The position numbers and the translations under genes are program-made. 40,558 bases of DNA, from assembly GCF_003143955.1 (NCBI RefSeq), contig NZ_QFVS01000026.1, forward strand, positions 1 through 40,558, in the 5' to 3' direction. This document shows positions 18,520-27,419 of the stretch, in pieces; positions within the stretch are counted from its first letter, which is position 1; each line of letters begins with the position of its first letter. Source of the DNA: Kurthia zopfii (GTDB lineage: Bacteria; Bacillota; Bacilli; Bacillales_A; Planococcaceae). The notes under the pieces were generated by a model. It did not search any database. It saw only the letters and a program-made list of their open reading frames with translations, and had not been told where the DNA came from.

Positions 18520-21500
18520 TTATTCTTTTAAAGCATCAGGTAATAATTTCACGACTGCTTCGACTAGTTCAAATAAATCCTGACTTTTCGAAACTTTTCG
18601 TTCATCAACCGTCAATGCTAACATATTATTCTCCATCGTAAAGCCGACAGCGCGGCCTAGGCTCATCGAATCTGACACCATTTTAGAACCGTCAATTTGA
18701 GCTGTTCCTTCAGGCGATAGTTCAATTTTATACATTTTATTTTTGTATTTAACCGAATTCAGACCAACTTCTTTACCCCAAGCCTTCATACGAGCAATTC
18801 GCATTAGACGATCTACTTCTGTAGGTAAATCTCCGAAACGGTCGACTAATTCGTCGATGATTTCACTATAATCTTTCTCTGTTTGAATCGAACGAATTCG
18901 TTTATACATTTGGATTTTTTGATAGCCATCTGGAATATATTCATCCGGTAAATAAGCATCGAATGGTATCAAGATCTCTATATTATGTTCCTCTACTTTT
19001 TTCTCACCTGTTTGCTTCTCTTCAACTGCTTCTTCTAACATTTGAGAATATAAATCGAAGCCAACTGAATCGATAAAGCCATGTTGTTGCGCTCCAAGTA
19101 AATTCCCTGCACCACGTATTGATAAATCACGCATCGCAATTTTGAATCCAGAACCTAACTCCGTAAATTCTTTTACAGCTTGAAGTCTTTGCTCGGCAAC
19201 TTCTGTCAGTACTTTATCTCTTTGATACATGAAATAAGCGTAAGCTACACGGTTTGAACGCCCTACTCGACCACGCAGTTGATACAATTGTGACAAGCCC
19301 ATACGATCTGCGTTGTTGACGATCAATGTATTTACGTTTGGAATATCAATCCCAGTCTCAATAATCGTTGTCGTCACTAATACATCATATTCACCATCAA
19401 GGAATGCTAAAATAACCGATTCCAACTCTGATTCTGTCATTTTCCCATGCGCTCTCGCAATTCGAGCTTCTGGAACGAGCGTCTGAATAAGGTCAATCTG
19501 TTTGCCCATATCATCGACACGATTGTGAAGATAAAATACTTGCCCACCACGTGCCATCTCTCGCTCAATCGCTTCTCGAATTAATGCGCCATTGTGTTCC
19601 ATGACATACGTTTGCACTGGGAAACGGTTCGCTGGAGGTGTTTCAATTACCGATAAATCACGCACGCCGACCATCGACATATGCAATGTTCTTGGAATTG
19701 GTGTAGCCGTAAGCGTCAATACATCTACATTTGTTTTTAAAGTTTTGATTTTCTCTTTATGTGTCACACCAAAGCGCTGTTCCTCATCGACAATTAGTAA
19801 TCCTAAATCTTTATAGGCTACGTCTTTCGATAAAATACGATGTGTGCCTACTAAAATATCAATTTTTCCTTCATGCAACGCCGCCAATGTTTCATTTTGC
19901 TGTTTTTTAGAGCGGAAACGACTCAATACCCCAATGTTCACAGGTGTATCTTGGAATCGTTCAATCATCGTTTCATAATGCTGTTGCGCAAGAATCGTCG
20001 TCGGCACTAAAAATGCTACTTGCTTACCATCTAAAACTGCCTTATGCGCAGCACGAATCGCCACTTCCGTCTTACCGTAACCAACATCCCCACATACTAG
20101 ACGATCCATTGGACGTTCTCTCTCCATGTCGATCTTAACTTCTTGAATTGTACGAAGTTGATCTTCCGTCTCTTCGTATGGGAATGATTCCTCAAACTCA
20201 CGCATTTGTGCATCGTCAGGAGAGAATGCAAAACCTTTCGCTGCTTCACGTTCTGCATATAACTTAATTAAATCATCCGCAATATCTTGTACTGCTTTTG
20301 CGACCTTCGTTTTCGTTTTCTTCCATTCAACGCCACCAAGTTTATGCAATTTCGGTTCTTTATCTTCCGAGCCGACATATTTTTGGATTAAGTCAATTTG
20401 GTCGATTGGCACGAATAATTTATCATCTGCGCGGTATCGAATTTGTAAGTAATCTTTGAAATTACCGTTGATTTCTAATGTTTCGATCCCAATATATTTA
20501 CCAATCCCGTGATGAACGTGAACGATATAGTCACCCGGCTTTATTTCCGTATAACTTTTGATTCGTTCCGCATTCGTCATCGTTTTCGGACGTGTTTTTC
20601 GTTTTTTCTGTTGTTTGAATAATTCTTCTTCCGTCACAACAGCGATTTTCTGCATCGGCAATTCAAATCCCGATGTCAGATGCCCAGATAAAATGAAGAC
20701 ACCTGCGCCATTAGGTGTACCAATTTGAACTTTCACACCATGCTCTTCCAATAGATCTTGTAAAATCCCTGTACGTTCTTTGACATCTGTCATAAAAATT
20801 ACAGTGAAGTTACTCGATTGCCAACGTTTGATTTCAGATTGAAGTAAATCAATTTGACCATGGAAATGTTGCATTGGTTTACATGAAAAGTTATATGTTT
20901 CTGTAAATTTAATACCTGTAAATCCACGTGTAAACAGCGTGAAGAACACTTTTTGTTGTGGAATATTCGCTAAAATTTCTTGGAAGCTGAAAGATGGTTT
21001 AACAGAATGGACCATTTTCCCGATTTCGATCATTTCGAGCATCCAATCTTTTTCTTCCTTCTCCCAAGCATCCATCACTTCTTGAATTCGCGCAATTTCC
21101 TCAAAAATAACTACGCCATCTTTTTGGAAATAGTCCCCTAAGAAAGTAGGGTTTTCATAAAGCAGTGAGCCATAACGGTTCGTAAACTCTGGTAACTGCC
21201 CTTCTTTTAATAAAGTAATATCAGACTGCACATTTTCAAGTAATGTTGTTTTCACTGAATCTGACTGCACTTGTTTCAAACTTTGTGCCAAGCCATCTTC
21301 TAAACGAAGCGCTAGTGCGACACGATTTTCTTTTGATAAAACAAATTCAGAAGCAGGTAAAATCGTTAATTGCGTCAATTTATCAATTGAACGTTGGTCA
21401 TCCGCAGAAAACGTACGAATAGAATCCACTTCCGTATCAAATAATTCGATACGAACGGGATTCTCATAATATGGTGGGTAAATATCGATAATTCCCCCGC

Positions 21501-22029
21501 GTAATGCGAATTCTCCTGGAGTCGTTACCATGCCATTTCTTGAATAGCCCATTGTTACGAGGTTCGATAACAGTAATTCTGTATCGAGTTCTTCCCCTAA
21601 CTCAATTTGGACATTTAATTCCTTCCAAAGGTCTTTTGGTGGCATAATTTTACGCATGCCGGCCGCTGGAATGATATATATTCCACGTTGATCATTCAAC
21701 ATATGGTTAATCGTTTCAATTCTTTGCGCTCTAAGTTCAGGACTTGCCACTGTCATGTCCGCTGCAATAAATTCATCAGCAGGATAATAATGAACAAGTT
21801 CTTCACCAATTAATTTTGATAAATCTTCATATAAATTTTGAGCTTGAAGCATATTCGGCGCAATTATATACATCGATTTCTTCGTTTCTTCAAAAGCTGT
21901 TCCAATCATTGTTGGTCTTGCGCTTCCAGATAATCCTGTTACTAATTGTGACCTTTGCCCGTTCTTTAAATCATTTATAAATTTCTCGATTTCAGCGTCA
22001 TTCATAAATAATTGATGCAAAATTTCCAT
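18520..22029 (-). CDS. mfd: Transcription-repair coupling factor Mfd
   Basis: Removes stalled RNA polymerase from lesions and recruits UvrA. The 1169-aa protein is full length. It has an N-terminal UvrB-homology region, the CarD-like RNA-polymerase-interaction domain (497-555, KPGDYIVHVHHGIGKY), then the RecG-like translocase with Walker A GDVGYGKT (647-654), DEEQRFG (748-754) and TATPIPRTL, and a C-terminal TRCF domain. AAGGAGG lies 5 nt before ATG. fin (yabK), between pth and mfd in B. subtilis, is absent; only 82 bp separate the genes. Confidence 0.98.
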   Translation of the reverse strand: MEILHQLFMNDAEIEKFINDLKNGQRSQLVTGLSGSARPTMIGTAFEETKKSMYIIAPNMLQAQNLYEDLSKLIGEELVHYYPADEFIAADMTVASPELRAQRIETINHMLNDQRGIYIIPAAGMRKIMPPKDLWKELNVQIELGEELDTELLLSNLVTMGYSRNGMVTTPGEFALRGGIIDIYPPYYENPVRIELFDTEVDSIRTFSADDQRSIDKLTQLTILPASEFVLSKENRVALALRLEDGLAQSLKQVQSDSVKTTLLENVQSDITLLKEGQLPEFTNRYGSLLYENPTFLGDYFQKDGVVIFEEIARIQEVMDAWEKEEKDWMLEMIEIGKMVHSVKPSFSFQEILANIPQQKVFFTLFTRGFTGIKFTETYNFSCKPMQHFHGQIDLLQSEIKRWQSSNFTVIFMTDVKERTGILQDLLEEHGVKVQIGTPNGAGVFILSGHLTSGFELPMQKIAVVTEEELFKQQKKRKTRPKTMTNAERIKSYTEIKPGDYIVHVHHGIGKYIGIETLEINGNFKDYLQIRYRADDKLFVPIDQIDLIQKYVGSEDKEPKLHKLGGVEWKKTKTKVAKAVQDIADDLIKLYAEREAAKGFAFSPDDAQMREFEESFPYEETEDQLRTIQEVKIDMERERPMDRLVCGDVGYGKTEVAIRAAHKAVLDGKQVAFLVPTTILAQQHYETMIERFQDTPVNIGVLSRFRSKKQQNETLAALHEGKIDILVGTHRILSKDVAYKDLGLLIVDEEQRFGVTHKEKIKTLKTNVDVLTLTATPIPRTLHMSMVGVRDLSVIETPPANRFPVQTYVMEHNGALIREAIEREMARGGQVFYLHNRVDDMGKQIDLIQTLVPEARIARAHGKMTESELESVILAFLDGEYDVLVTTTIIETGIDIPNVNTLIVNNADRMGLSQLYQLRGRVGRSNRVAYAYFMYQRDKVLTEVAEQRLQAVKEFTELGSGFKIAMRDLSIRGAGNLLGAQQHGFIDSVGFDLYSQMLEEAVEEKQTGEKKVEEHNIEILIPFDAYLPDEYIPDGYQKIQMYKRIRSIQTEKDYSEIIDELVDRFGDLPTEVDRLMRIARMKAWGKEVGLNSVKYKNKMYKIELSPEGTAQIDGSKMVSDSMSLGRAVGFTMENNMLALTVDERKVSKSQDLFELVEAVVKLLPDALKE

Positions 22030-22056
22030 AAGGTCCTCCTTTTCTGTTCACTATAT

Positions 22057-22109
22057 AAAAAAGAACGGACTGCGATAAGAATACATTCACTCCTACGACA
22101 GTCCCGCTC
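22057..22109 (-). terminator. pth terminator (imperfect)
   Basis: GAACGGACTGCG (22063-22074) pairs with CGACAGTCCCGCTC (22096-22109) with bulges, around a large loop that can fold further. The minus-strand tail is CTTTTTTATA. Transcription of mfd may start or read through here. Confidence 0.55.
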
Positions 22110-22111
22110 CG

Positions 22112-22675
22112 CTATTTTTGATTAAATTTATTCATCACTTCAAGAAATGGCTTATCCAACCAAAATTCACAAGCATCTGCTGCTTTTACGAATGCTTCTT
22201 GCATGACCGGTTGATCGTCTTTTGAAAACTTAGATAGGACATAATCCGCAACCTTCATACCTGCTGGGGGACGATTAATACCGACTCTAATGCGGTTAAA
22301 ATCTTGTGTGCCTAAATGTTGGATTAATGATTTAATACCATTATGTCCGCCTGCACTCCCTTTTTGACGAAGGCGCAATTTACCTTTTTCTAAATCTAAA
22401 TCATCATAAATCACGACCAAATCTTCTAAATCTATATCAAAATAGTCCATTAACGGACGTACTGATTCACCTGATAAATTCATATATGTTAATGGTTTAA
22501 GGAGTACCACTTTGCCTTTTGGCGTATGTACGGTACCAAAAATACCATTAAATTTTGTTTGATTTAAAGTAACACCTAAACGGTCTGCTAATACATCAAT
22601 TGTATCGAAGCCAACGTTATGATGTGTATGTTCATATGGTTTCCCAGGATTCCCTAGTCCAACGATTAATTTCAT
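22112..22675 (-). CDS. pth: Peptidyl-tRNA hydrolase
   Basis: Cleaves peptidyl-tRNAs released from stalled ribosomes. The 187-aa protein starts [11 protein letters not shown], has the catalytic histidine in THHNVGFD (residue 19), and contains [22 protein letters not shown] and GSAGGHNG, all family hallmarks. I use ATG 22673-22675; an in-frame start 24 nt earlier would add residues not found in the family. It is the orthologue of B. subtilis spoVC, an essential gene despite its sporulation name. Confidence 0.97.
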   Translation of the reverse strand: MKLIVGLGNPGKPYEHTHHNVGFDTIDVLADRLGVTLNQTKFNGIFGTVHTPKGKVVLLKPLTYMNLSGESVRPLMDYFDIDLEDLVVIYDDLDLEKGKLRLRQKGSAGGHNGIKSLIQHLGTQDFNRIRVGINRPPAGMKVADYVLSKFSKDDQPVMQEAFVKAADACEFWLDKPFLEVMNKFNQK

Positions 22676-22754
22676 TTTCACTACATCCTTTTCATTCACT
22701 AATCTTCATTATTTTATCATACCACTAATTAGAAACAAAATAACTCAAACTCGC

Positions 22755-22794
22755 ACAAAAAGAAACACCCAAAATCTTTTCAGACTTCGGGTGT
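22755..22794 (-). terminator. rplY/ctc terminator
   Basis: ACACCC plus AAAATC (22765-22776) pairs with GACTTC plus GGGTGT (22783-22794): 12 bp with G-U pairs on the minus-strand RNA. The tail is TTTCTTTTTG. It follows the gene by 19 nt. Confidence 0.87.
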
Positions 22795-22813
22795 GCTGTA
22801 TCCATTGTAGTGA

Positions 22814-23455
22814 TTAGCTCTCTGTCAATGGTTTTGGATCTGCTTCATCTTCACCTGTGTCAGCTACTACTTCGCCTTCTTCAAGCGATGGTTCAAGATC
22901 TTCTGCTGATACTGGAGTAGATACCGTCACAAGTACGAAATCATCTTCATTTAAGATTTCGAAACTCACTTTCTCACGAATATCTCCAACAGCTAGAGAA
23001 TCACCAATTGCTAAAGCTGAAATATCTACTTCAATCGATTCTGGAATATTCGAAGGTTCAACATTTAATTTCAACTCTCGGTTCGGTTGCTGAAGTACGC
23101 CACCTTCTTTAACACCGACAGATGTACCTTCTAATTGAACGCCTACTTCCATCTCAATTTTCTTATTCATATTTACTGCTAAGAAGTCTAAATGAATTAG
23201 ATTCCCTTTAACAGGGTCTTTTTGAACTTCCGCAAGTACCGCGTTCACGTCTTTACCATCTACATTTAAAGACATTACCGCATTTCTTCCGTCCTCACGT
23301 AAAGTTTTTTCAAAATCTCTTTCGTCTACTGCGATTGGAGTGGTGTCAATTTTATAGCCGTACACTACAGCCGGTACGAAACCACCTTGTCGTAATTCAG
23401 TTAGAACTGCGTTTTTGTGTGCCTCTCTTTTTTTAGCATGTACAATTGTTGGCAT
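22814..23455 (-). CDS. rplY: 50S ribosomal protein L25 / general stress protein Ctc
   Basis: Binds 5S rRNA in the large subunit. The 213-aa protein is the long Ctc form: an N-terminal L25 5S-binding domain (about 1-95, HAKKREAHKNAVLTELRQGG, VPAVVYGY) and a C-terminal TL5-like beta domain (about 100-185), ending in a strongly acidic tail (EEGEVVADTGEDEADPKP). It stands alone between terminators of prs and itself, behind a sigma-B-type promoter, consistent with the stress-induced Ctc of B. subtilis. Confidence 0.95.
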   Translation of the reverse strand: MPTIVHAKKREAHKNAVLTELRQGGFVPAVVYGYKIDTTPIAVDERDFEKTLREDGRNAVMSLNVDGKDVNAVLAEVQKDPVKGNLIHLDFLAVNMNKKIEMEVGVQLEGTSVGVKEGGVLQQPNRELKLNVEPSNIPESIEVDISALAIGDSLAVGDIREKVSFEILNEDDFVLVTVSTPVSAEDLEPSLEEGEVVADTGEDEADPKPLTES

Positions 23456-23496
23456 ATTTCATTTCCCCTTCCTTCTCATAGTCTCACCTTATACTC

Positions 23497-23522
23497 ATAC
23501 CCTGAAATATACCGCTTCAAAC
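23497..23522 (-). promoter_or_regulatory. Sigma-B-type promoter of rplY/ctc
   Basis: On the minus strand GTTTGA (23517-23522), a 14-nt spacer and GGGTAT (23497-23502) match the general-stress sigma-B consensus (GTTTaa, 12-15 nt, GGGTAT). The B. subtilis ctc promoter is the classic sigma-B promoter, so both sequence and gene agree. The leader is ~35 nt. No competing sigma-A promoter is obvious. Confidence 0.82.
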
Positions 23523-23606
23523 ATACATACTTAAAATGATTCTTTTTTTCAAATTTAAAGCAGTGACAACTATTGAAGGCAATCAAAAAGAATGCTTTTC
23601 AACATT

Positions 23607-23640
23607 AAAAAAAGCCTACGAATGTAAATTCGTAGGCTTT
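23607..23640 (-). terminator. prs terminator
   Basis: AAAGCCTACGAAT (23611-23623) and ATTCGTAGGCTTT (23628-23640) make a perfect 13-bp stem with a 4-nt loop. The minus-strand tail is a run of T residues. It follows prs by 19 nt and separates it from rplY. Confidence 0.93.
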
Positions 23641-23659
23641 AATCAATTCTAACTAAATC

Positions 23660-24619
23660 TTAATCGAATAATTTAGAAACTGATTTGTTTTCGTAAATAC
23701 GTACAATTGCATCAGCTAAAAGTTTAGCAACTGATAGTTGGTGGATTTTGCCGATTTTTTTCTCTACTGGTAATTGAATTGAATCAGTGATTACTAATTC
23801 TTTAATTACAGAGTTGTCGATACGCTCGATTGCTGGACCTGAAAGTACTGGGTGAGTACATGAAGCGTAAACTTCTTTCGCACCAGACTTGATTAGGGCT
23901 TCAGCACCGATTGTAATAGTACCAGCTGTGTCGATGATATCATCAATTAGGATACAGATTTTACCGTCAACATTACCAACGATGTTCATAACTTCTGCAA
24001 CGTTTGGTTTTGGACGACGTTTATCAATAATCGCGATTGGTGCTTTAAGACGCTCTGCCATTTTACGAGCACGCGTTACACCACCGTGGTCAGGTGATAC
24101 GACAACGATATCTTCAGAGTTCCAACCTTTAGCACTGAAGTAATCAGAGATTAATGGAACAGCTACAAGGTGATCGATTAGAATATCGAAGAAACCTTGG
24201 ATTTGTGGAGCGTGAAGGTCTAATAATACGACACGAGTTGCTCCAGCAGTTTCTAGTAAGTTAGCCACTAGTTTAGCCGTAATTGGTTCACGTGAACGTG
24301 CTTTACGATCTTGACGAGCATAACCATAGTATGGCATTACTACGTTTACTGTACGAGCTGATGCGCGTTTAACAGCATCGACCATAATTAATAACTCCAT
24401 TAAGTTTTCGTTTACTGGAGCTGAAGTTGACTGCACGATGAATACGTCACAACCACGAATACTTTCCTCAATACTGATTTGAATTTCTCCATCACTGAAG
24501 TGTTTTACAGAGCTTTTACCTAGTTCTACTCCCATTTCTTTTGCAATCGAAGCGGCAAGTGGTTCGTTAGAATTTAGAGAAAAGATTTTTAATTTTGAGT
24601 TAGCATATTGATACGGCAT
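23660..24619 (-). CDS. prs: Ribose-phosphate pyrophosphokinase (PRPP synthase)
   Basis: Makes PRPP from ribose-5-phosphate and ATP for purine, pyrimidine, NAD, His and Trp synthesis. The 319-aa protein carries [13 protein letters not shown] (the conserved Mg-binding region), [17 protein letters not shown] and the PRPP loop [17 protein letters not shown] lies 5 nt before ATG. It follows glmU by 23 nt, the conserved glmU-prs pair. PRPP made here feeds NadC, HprT and the PurR effector encoded in the same window. Confidence 0.98.
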   Translation of the reverse strand: MPYQYANSKLKIFSLNSNEPLAASIAKEMGVELGKSSVKHFSDGEIQISIEESIRGCDVFIVQSTSAPVNENLMELLIMVDAVKRASARTVNVVMPYYGYARQDRKARSREPITAKLVANLLETAGATRVVLLDLHAPQIQGFFDILIDHLVAVPLISDYFSAKGWNSEDIVVVSPDHGGVTRARKMAERLKAPIAIIDKRRPKPNVAEVMNIVGNVDGKICILIDDIIDTAGTITIGAEALIKSGAKEVYASCTHPVLSGPAIERIDNSVIKELVITDSIQLPVEKKIGKIHQLSVAKLLADAIVRIYENKSVSKLFD

Positions 24620-24642
24620 GATGGCCTCCTGTTAAATATTAG

Positions 24643-26016
24643 TTATTTATTAGTATTTAATTTGTTAGCGTAATTCTCTTTGTTCTCTTGACGAGAACGT
24701 CCGATGGCAAGTGCAAATGGCGGAACTTCTTTTGTAATCGTCGTTCCAGCCGCTACATATGTGTCTGAATTGATTGTTACTGGTGCTACTAAATTCGCAT
24801 TACAACCGATGAATGAACGATCACCAATGATTGTTTTGAATTTATTCACACCATCATAGTTAACCGTGATTGTACCACAGCCGATATTAACGTCTGTACC
24901 AATCTCTGCGTCTCCTAAGTATGTTAAGTGAGATGCTTTACTACCTTCACCTAATGTAGTTTTTTTCAACTCTACAAAGTTACCTACTTTAGCACGGTTT
25001 CCAACATTTGTAGCTGGGCGGATATGTGCAAATGGACCAACGGCTACGTCAGAACCAACGACACTACTATCTACTACAGATGAATCCACTTTCGTGCGGT
25101 CACCGATTGTGCTATTTGTGATACGGCTATTAGGACCAATATGGCAATCTTCACCGATTACTGTATTTCCTTCAAGCATTACACCTGGTTGGATCACAGT
25201 ATCACTGCCTATTTTAACATCAACGCCGATGTAAGTGTTAGCAGGGTTAATAAGTGAAACACCATTTCTCATATGTGTTTCATTAATTCGATCACGCATT
25301 AACTGCTCTGCTTGCGCTAAAGCAACGCGATCATTAACACCTAATGTTTCAGAGAAGTTCTCTGTCACATATGCCGATACAACTTCACCTTGTTGTTTTA
25401 AAATTTCAATAACGTCTGGTAAATAGAATTCACCTTGTGCATTGTCGTTATTTACTAATTTTAATGTTGCGAATAGGGCTTTATTGTCGAAGCAATAAGT
25501 ACCTGTATTAATTTCAGTTACTTTTTGTTGTTCAGGTGAAGCATCTTTTTGTTCCACAATTTGAGCAACATGGCCTTGTTCATCACGTAGGATGCGACCG
25601 TAACCTGTAGGATTCTCAGCAATTGCTGTTAAAATTGTTGCCTTCGCATTTTGCTGTTGATGGTGTTCTAGTAATGCTTTCATCGTTTCTGGACGGATTA
25701 AAGGTGTATCACCGCAAATTACGATTGTCGTACCTTCTAAATCCCCAATTAATGATTCAGCTTGTTGAACAGCGTGTGCAGTGCCGAGTTGTTCTGCTTG
25801 TAACACATATTCACTCTTGTCACCCAACTGCTCTTTTACTTTTTCAGCGCCGTGACCAACAATTGAAACTGTGCGAGATACATTCAATGATTGAATATGA
25901 TCTACAACATGCTCTACCATTGGCTTCCCACAAACCGGATGAAGAACTTTATATAACTTGGACTTCATACGTGTTCCTTGACCTGCAGCCAAAACTACCG
26001 CGTAAATATTTGTCAT
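24643..26016 (-). CDS. glmU: Bifunctional GlmU (GlcN-1-P acetyltransferase / GlcNAc-1-P uridyltransferase)
   Basis: Makes UDP-GlcNAc for peptidoglycan and teichoic acids. The 457-aa protein has the uridyltransferase motif [15 protein letters not shown] (9-23) and PMVEHVVDH in the N-terminal half. A left-handed beta-helix of hexapeptide repeats (from about 250) includes [14 protein letters not shown] and the [10 protein letters not shown] acetyl-CoA region. GGAGG lies 9 nt before ATG. It has its own promoter; spoVG, normally upstream, is 5 kb away. Confidence 0.98.
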   Translation of the reverse strand: MTNIYAVVLAAGQGTRMKSKLYKVLHPVCGKPMVEHVVDHIQSLNVSRTVSIVGHGAEKVKEQLGDKSEYVLQAEQLGTAHAVQQAESLIGDLEGTTIVICGDTPLIRPETMKALLEHHQQQNAKATILTAIAENPTGYGRILRDEQGHVAQIVEQKDASPEQQKVTEINTGTYCFDNKALFATLKLVNNDNAQGEFYLPDVIEILKQQGEVVSAYVTENFSETLGVNDRVALAQAEQLMRDRINETHMRNGVSLINPANTYIGVDVKIGSDTVIQPGVMLEGNTVIGEDCHIGPNSRITNSTIGDRTKVDSSVVDSSVVGSDVAVGPFAHIRPATNVGNRAKVGNFVELKKTTLGEGSKASHLTYLGDAEIGTDVNIGCGTITVNYDGVNKFKTIIGDRSFIGCNANLVAPVTINSDTYVAAGTTITKEVPPFALAIGRSRQENKENYANKLNTNK

Positions 26017-26052
26017 TTCGTGAGTCCTCCATTTAGCTGATTTTCTCTTATG

Positions 26053-26081
26053 ACTATATAGTAAATTTAAGTATTTTTCAA
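26053..26081 (-). promoter_or_regulatory. glmU-prs promoter (sigma-A)
   Basis: On the minus strand TTGAAA (26076-26081), a 17-nt spacer and TATAGT (26053-26058) lie ~40 bp before glmU, giving the pair its own promoter separate from spoVG and nifS. Confidence 0.7.
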
Positions 26082-26092
26082 GGGGTTGCGAC

Positions 26093-26122
26093 TTGACAAA
26101 GAGAGGTCATACAACTTATCAT
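26093..26122 (+). promoter_or_regulatory. Plus-strand promoter-like sequence facing the 3' end of nifS
   Basis: TTGACA (26093-26098), an 18-nt spacer and TATCAT (26117-26122) form a near-consensus promoter reading into nifS in antisense. A perfect 8-bp hairpin GACAAAGA/TCTTTGTC (26095-26102 and 26129-26136), followed by CTTTTTTA, overlaps it. The two could also be a remnant of a former neighbour. Function is unknown. Confidence 0.35.
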
Positions 26123-26219
26123 TATAAATCTTTGTCCTTTTTTATTCCGCAAATCTTAATCCCTCGCGATTAGCTCCATTCCATCGATTAAAACCCAAAT
26201 TTACTTGTTCATAGAAAAT

Positions 26220-27329
26220 TCATGTATTTTGTATTATTTGATTTATTTCCTTGCTTAAACTTCTCATAATTGCTTTCGTATGGCTTGCATGAAATGAAAT
26301 TCTAAAAAACCCTCGTGCTGCTTCTAAACCGTACCCCATCGCTTCGATTGCTTTCGTACCGTTATCATGACCAATATCACATGCGCTACCCGTGGAAATA
26401 TAATACCCTTTTTCACTCAATTTTAGCATGACAAGTTGACCTTCAATCCCTTTTGCAACACAACCAATAATCGATGGTAGTTGAGCATCTTTTGATTCAA
26501 TAACTTCAACTAATTTAGAATCGATATGTTGTTTGAATTCTTCTCTTATTTGCCATAAATATTCAAGTTCCATTTCTTCACTAAAACTTTGTACAACAGA
26601 TGCAAATGCAACAATGGCCGGAATATCAATTGTGCCACCCCGAATGCCGCGCTCATGCGTTAAGCCTGGAAAAATAGGCGACACTTGGCAACATGGGTTC
26701 AAATAGATCGCACCCAAGCCTTTCGGACCACCAACTTTATGAGCTGAAATCGTTGCGCCATCAACTCGCGATAACAGTCCTTTTAAGTTTAACTTCATGA
26801 AAGATTGTACACAATCAATATGGGTTTTGATGCCGTATTTTTGAGCAATTTGTATCATCTCATCTACCGGTTGAATGACTCCCGTCTCAGGGTTGATATG
26901 CTGCATACTAACCATCACGGTCGTTGGGCGAATCGCCTGCTCAATCAACTCGATATTCACTTGCCCATCTGAAGTCATCGGCACTTTCGTAATTTCATAA
27001 CCTTGTTTCTCCAACGCATTCATTGCCGCGTGTACAGAAGTATGTTCGGCTGCGGATGTAATAATATGTTTGCCTTTTTGCGCACCAACAATCGATAAAA
27101 TTGCGATTAAATTCCCCTCTGTACCGCTTCCAGTAAAATAGATTCCCTCTTTCGATACGCCACAAGTCTGCGCGATGATCTCTCGTGCATTCTCTAGCAA
27201 CTGTTCTGCCATCCAACCCGCTTCATGTAAACTTGACGAATTCCCATAATACTTAGTTGCTGTTTCTCGATAAGCTTCAATCGCTACATCCTTCATCGGA
27301 GCTGTTGCTGCATAATCTAAATAAACCAT
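26220..27329 (-). CDS. nifS: NifS-type cysteine desulfurase of the NAD cluster
   Basis: PLP cysteine desulfurase supplying sulfur for the Fe-S cluster of quinolinate synthase. The 369-aa protein has the PLP lysine Lys198 in SAHKVGGPKG, the aspartate in THIDCVQS (Asp172), HTSVH around His100, and a catalytic cysteine Cys317 in STGSACDIG within the mobile loop. Divergent pairing with nadB repeats the B. subtilis nifS/nadBCA arrangement, where NifS is dedicated to NadA. IscS/SufS paralogues are elsewhere in such genomes; context makes the assignment. Confidence 0.94.
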   Translation of the reverse strand: MVYLDYAATAPMKDVAIEAYRETATKYYGNSSSLHEAGWMAEQLLENAREIIAQTCGVSKEGIYFTGSGTEGNLIAILSIVGAQKGKHIITSAAEHTSVHAAMNALEKQGYEITKVPMTSDGQVNIELIEQAIRPTTVMVSMQHINPETGVIQPVDEMIQIAQKYGIKTHIDCVQSFMKLNLKGLLSRVDGATISAHKVGGPKGLGAIYLNPCCQVSPIFPGLTHERGIRGGTIDIPAIVAFASVVQSFSEEMELEYLWQIREEFKQHIDSKLVEVIESKDAQLPSIIGCVAKGIEGQLVMLKLSEKGYYISTGSACDIGHDNGTKAIEAMGYGLEAARGFFRISFHASHTKAIMRSLSKEINQIIQNT

Positions 27330-27356
27330 CTAATCACCTATCCCCTCTAAGAACGC

Positions 27357-27384
27357 TTGTTTTATTTCAAATTTTATGTAAATA
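27357..27384 (+). promoter_or_regulatory. nadBCA promoter (sigma-A, candidate)
   Basis: TTGTTT (27357-27362), a 16-nt spacer and TAAATA (27379-27384) lie ~35 bp before nadB. It is not a strong match but is the best candidate on the plus strand in the 90-bp divergent gap. Confidence 0.5.
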
Positions 27385-27399
27385 TATGTGACAAGACAA
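27371..27399 (-). promoter_or_regulatory. nifS promoter (sigma-A), overlapping a possible NadR/NiaR operator
   Basis: On the minus strand TTGTCT (27394-27399), a 17-nt spacer and TAAAAT (27371-27376) point to nifS. The -35 side holds a direct repeat TTGTC-TTGTC (complement of 27390-27399) just downstream of the nadB -10, so one bound repressor could block both promoters. In B. subtilis NadR (YrxA/NiaR) represses both transcripts with nicotinate; the exact operator here is a guess. Confidence 0.58.
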
Positions 27400-27419
27400 C
27401 TGTAAAGGTGGAACGGTAA

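Noticed and set aside
26995-27216. A 73-codon minus-strand frame inside nifS, and many similar frames opposite ftsH, cysK, folP and prs.
   Set aside because: They overlap well-supported genes in other frames, lack ribosome sites and have low-complexity or odd composition.
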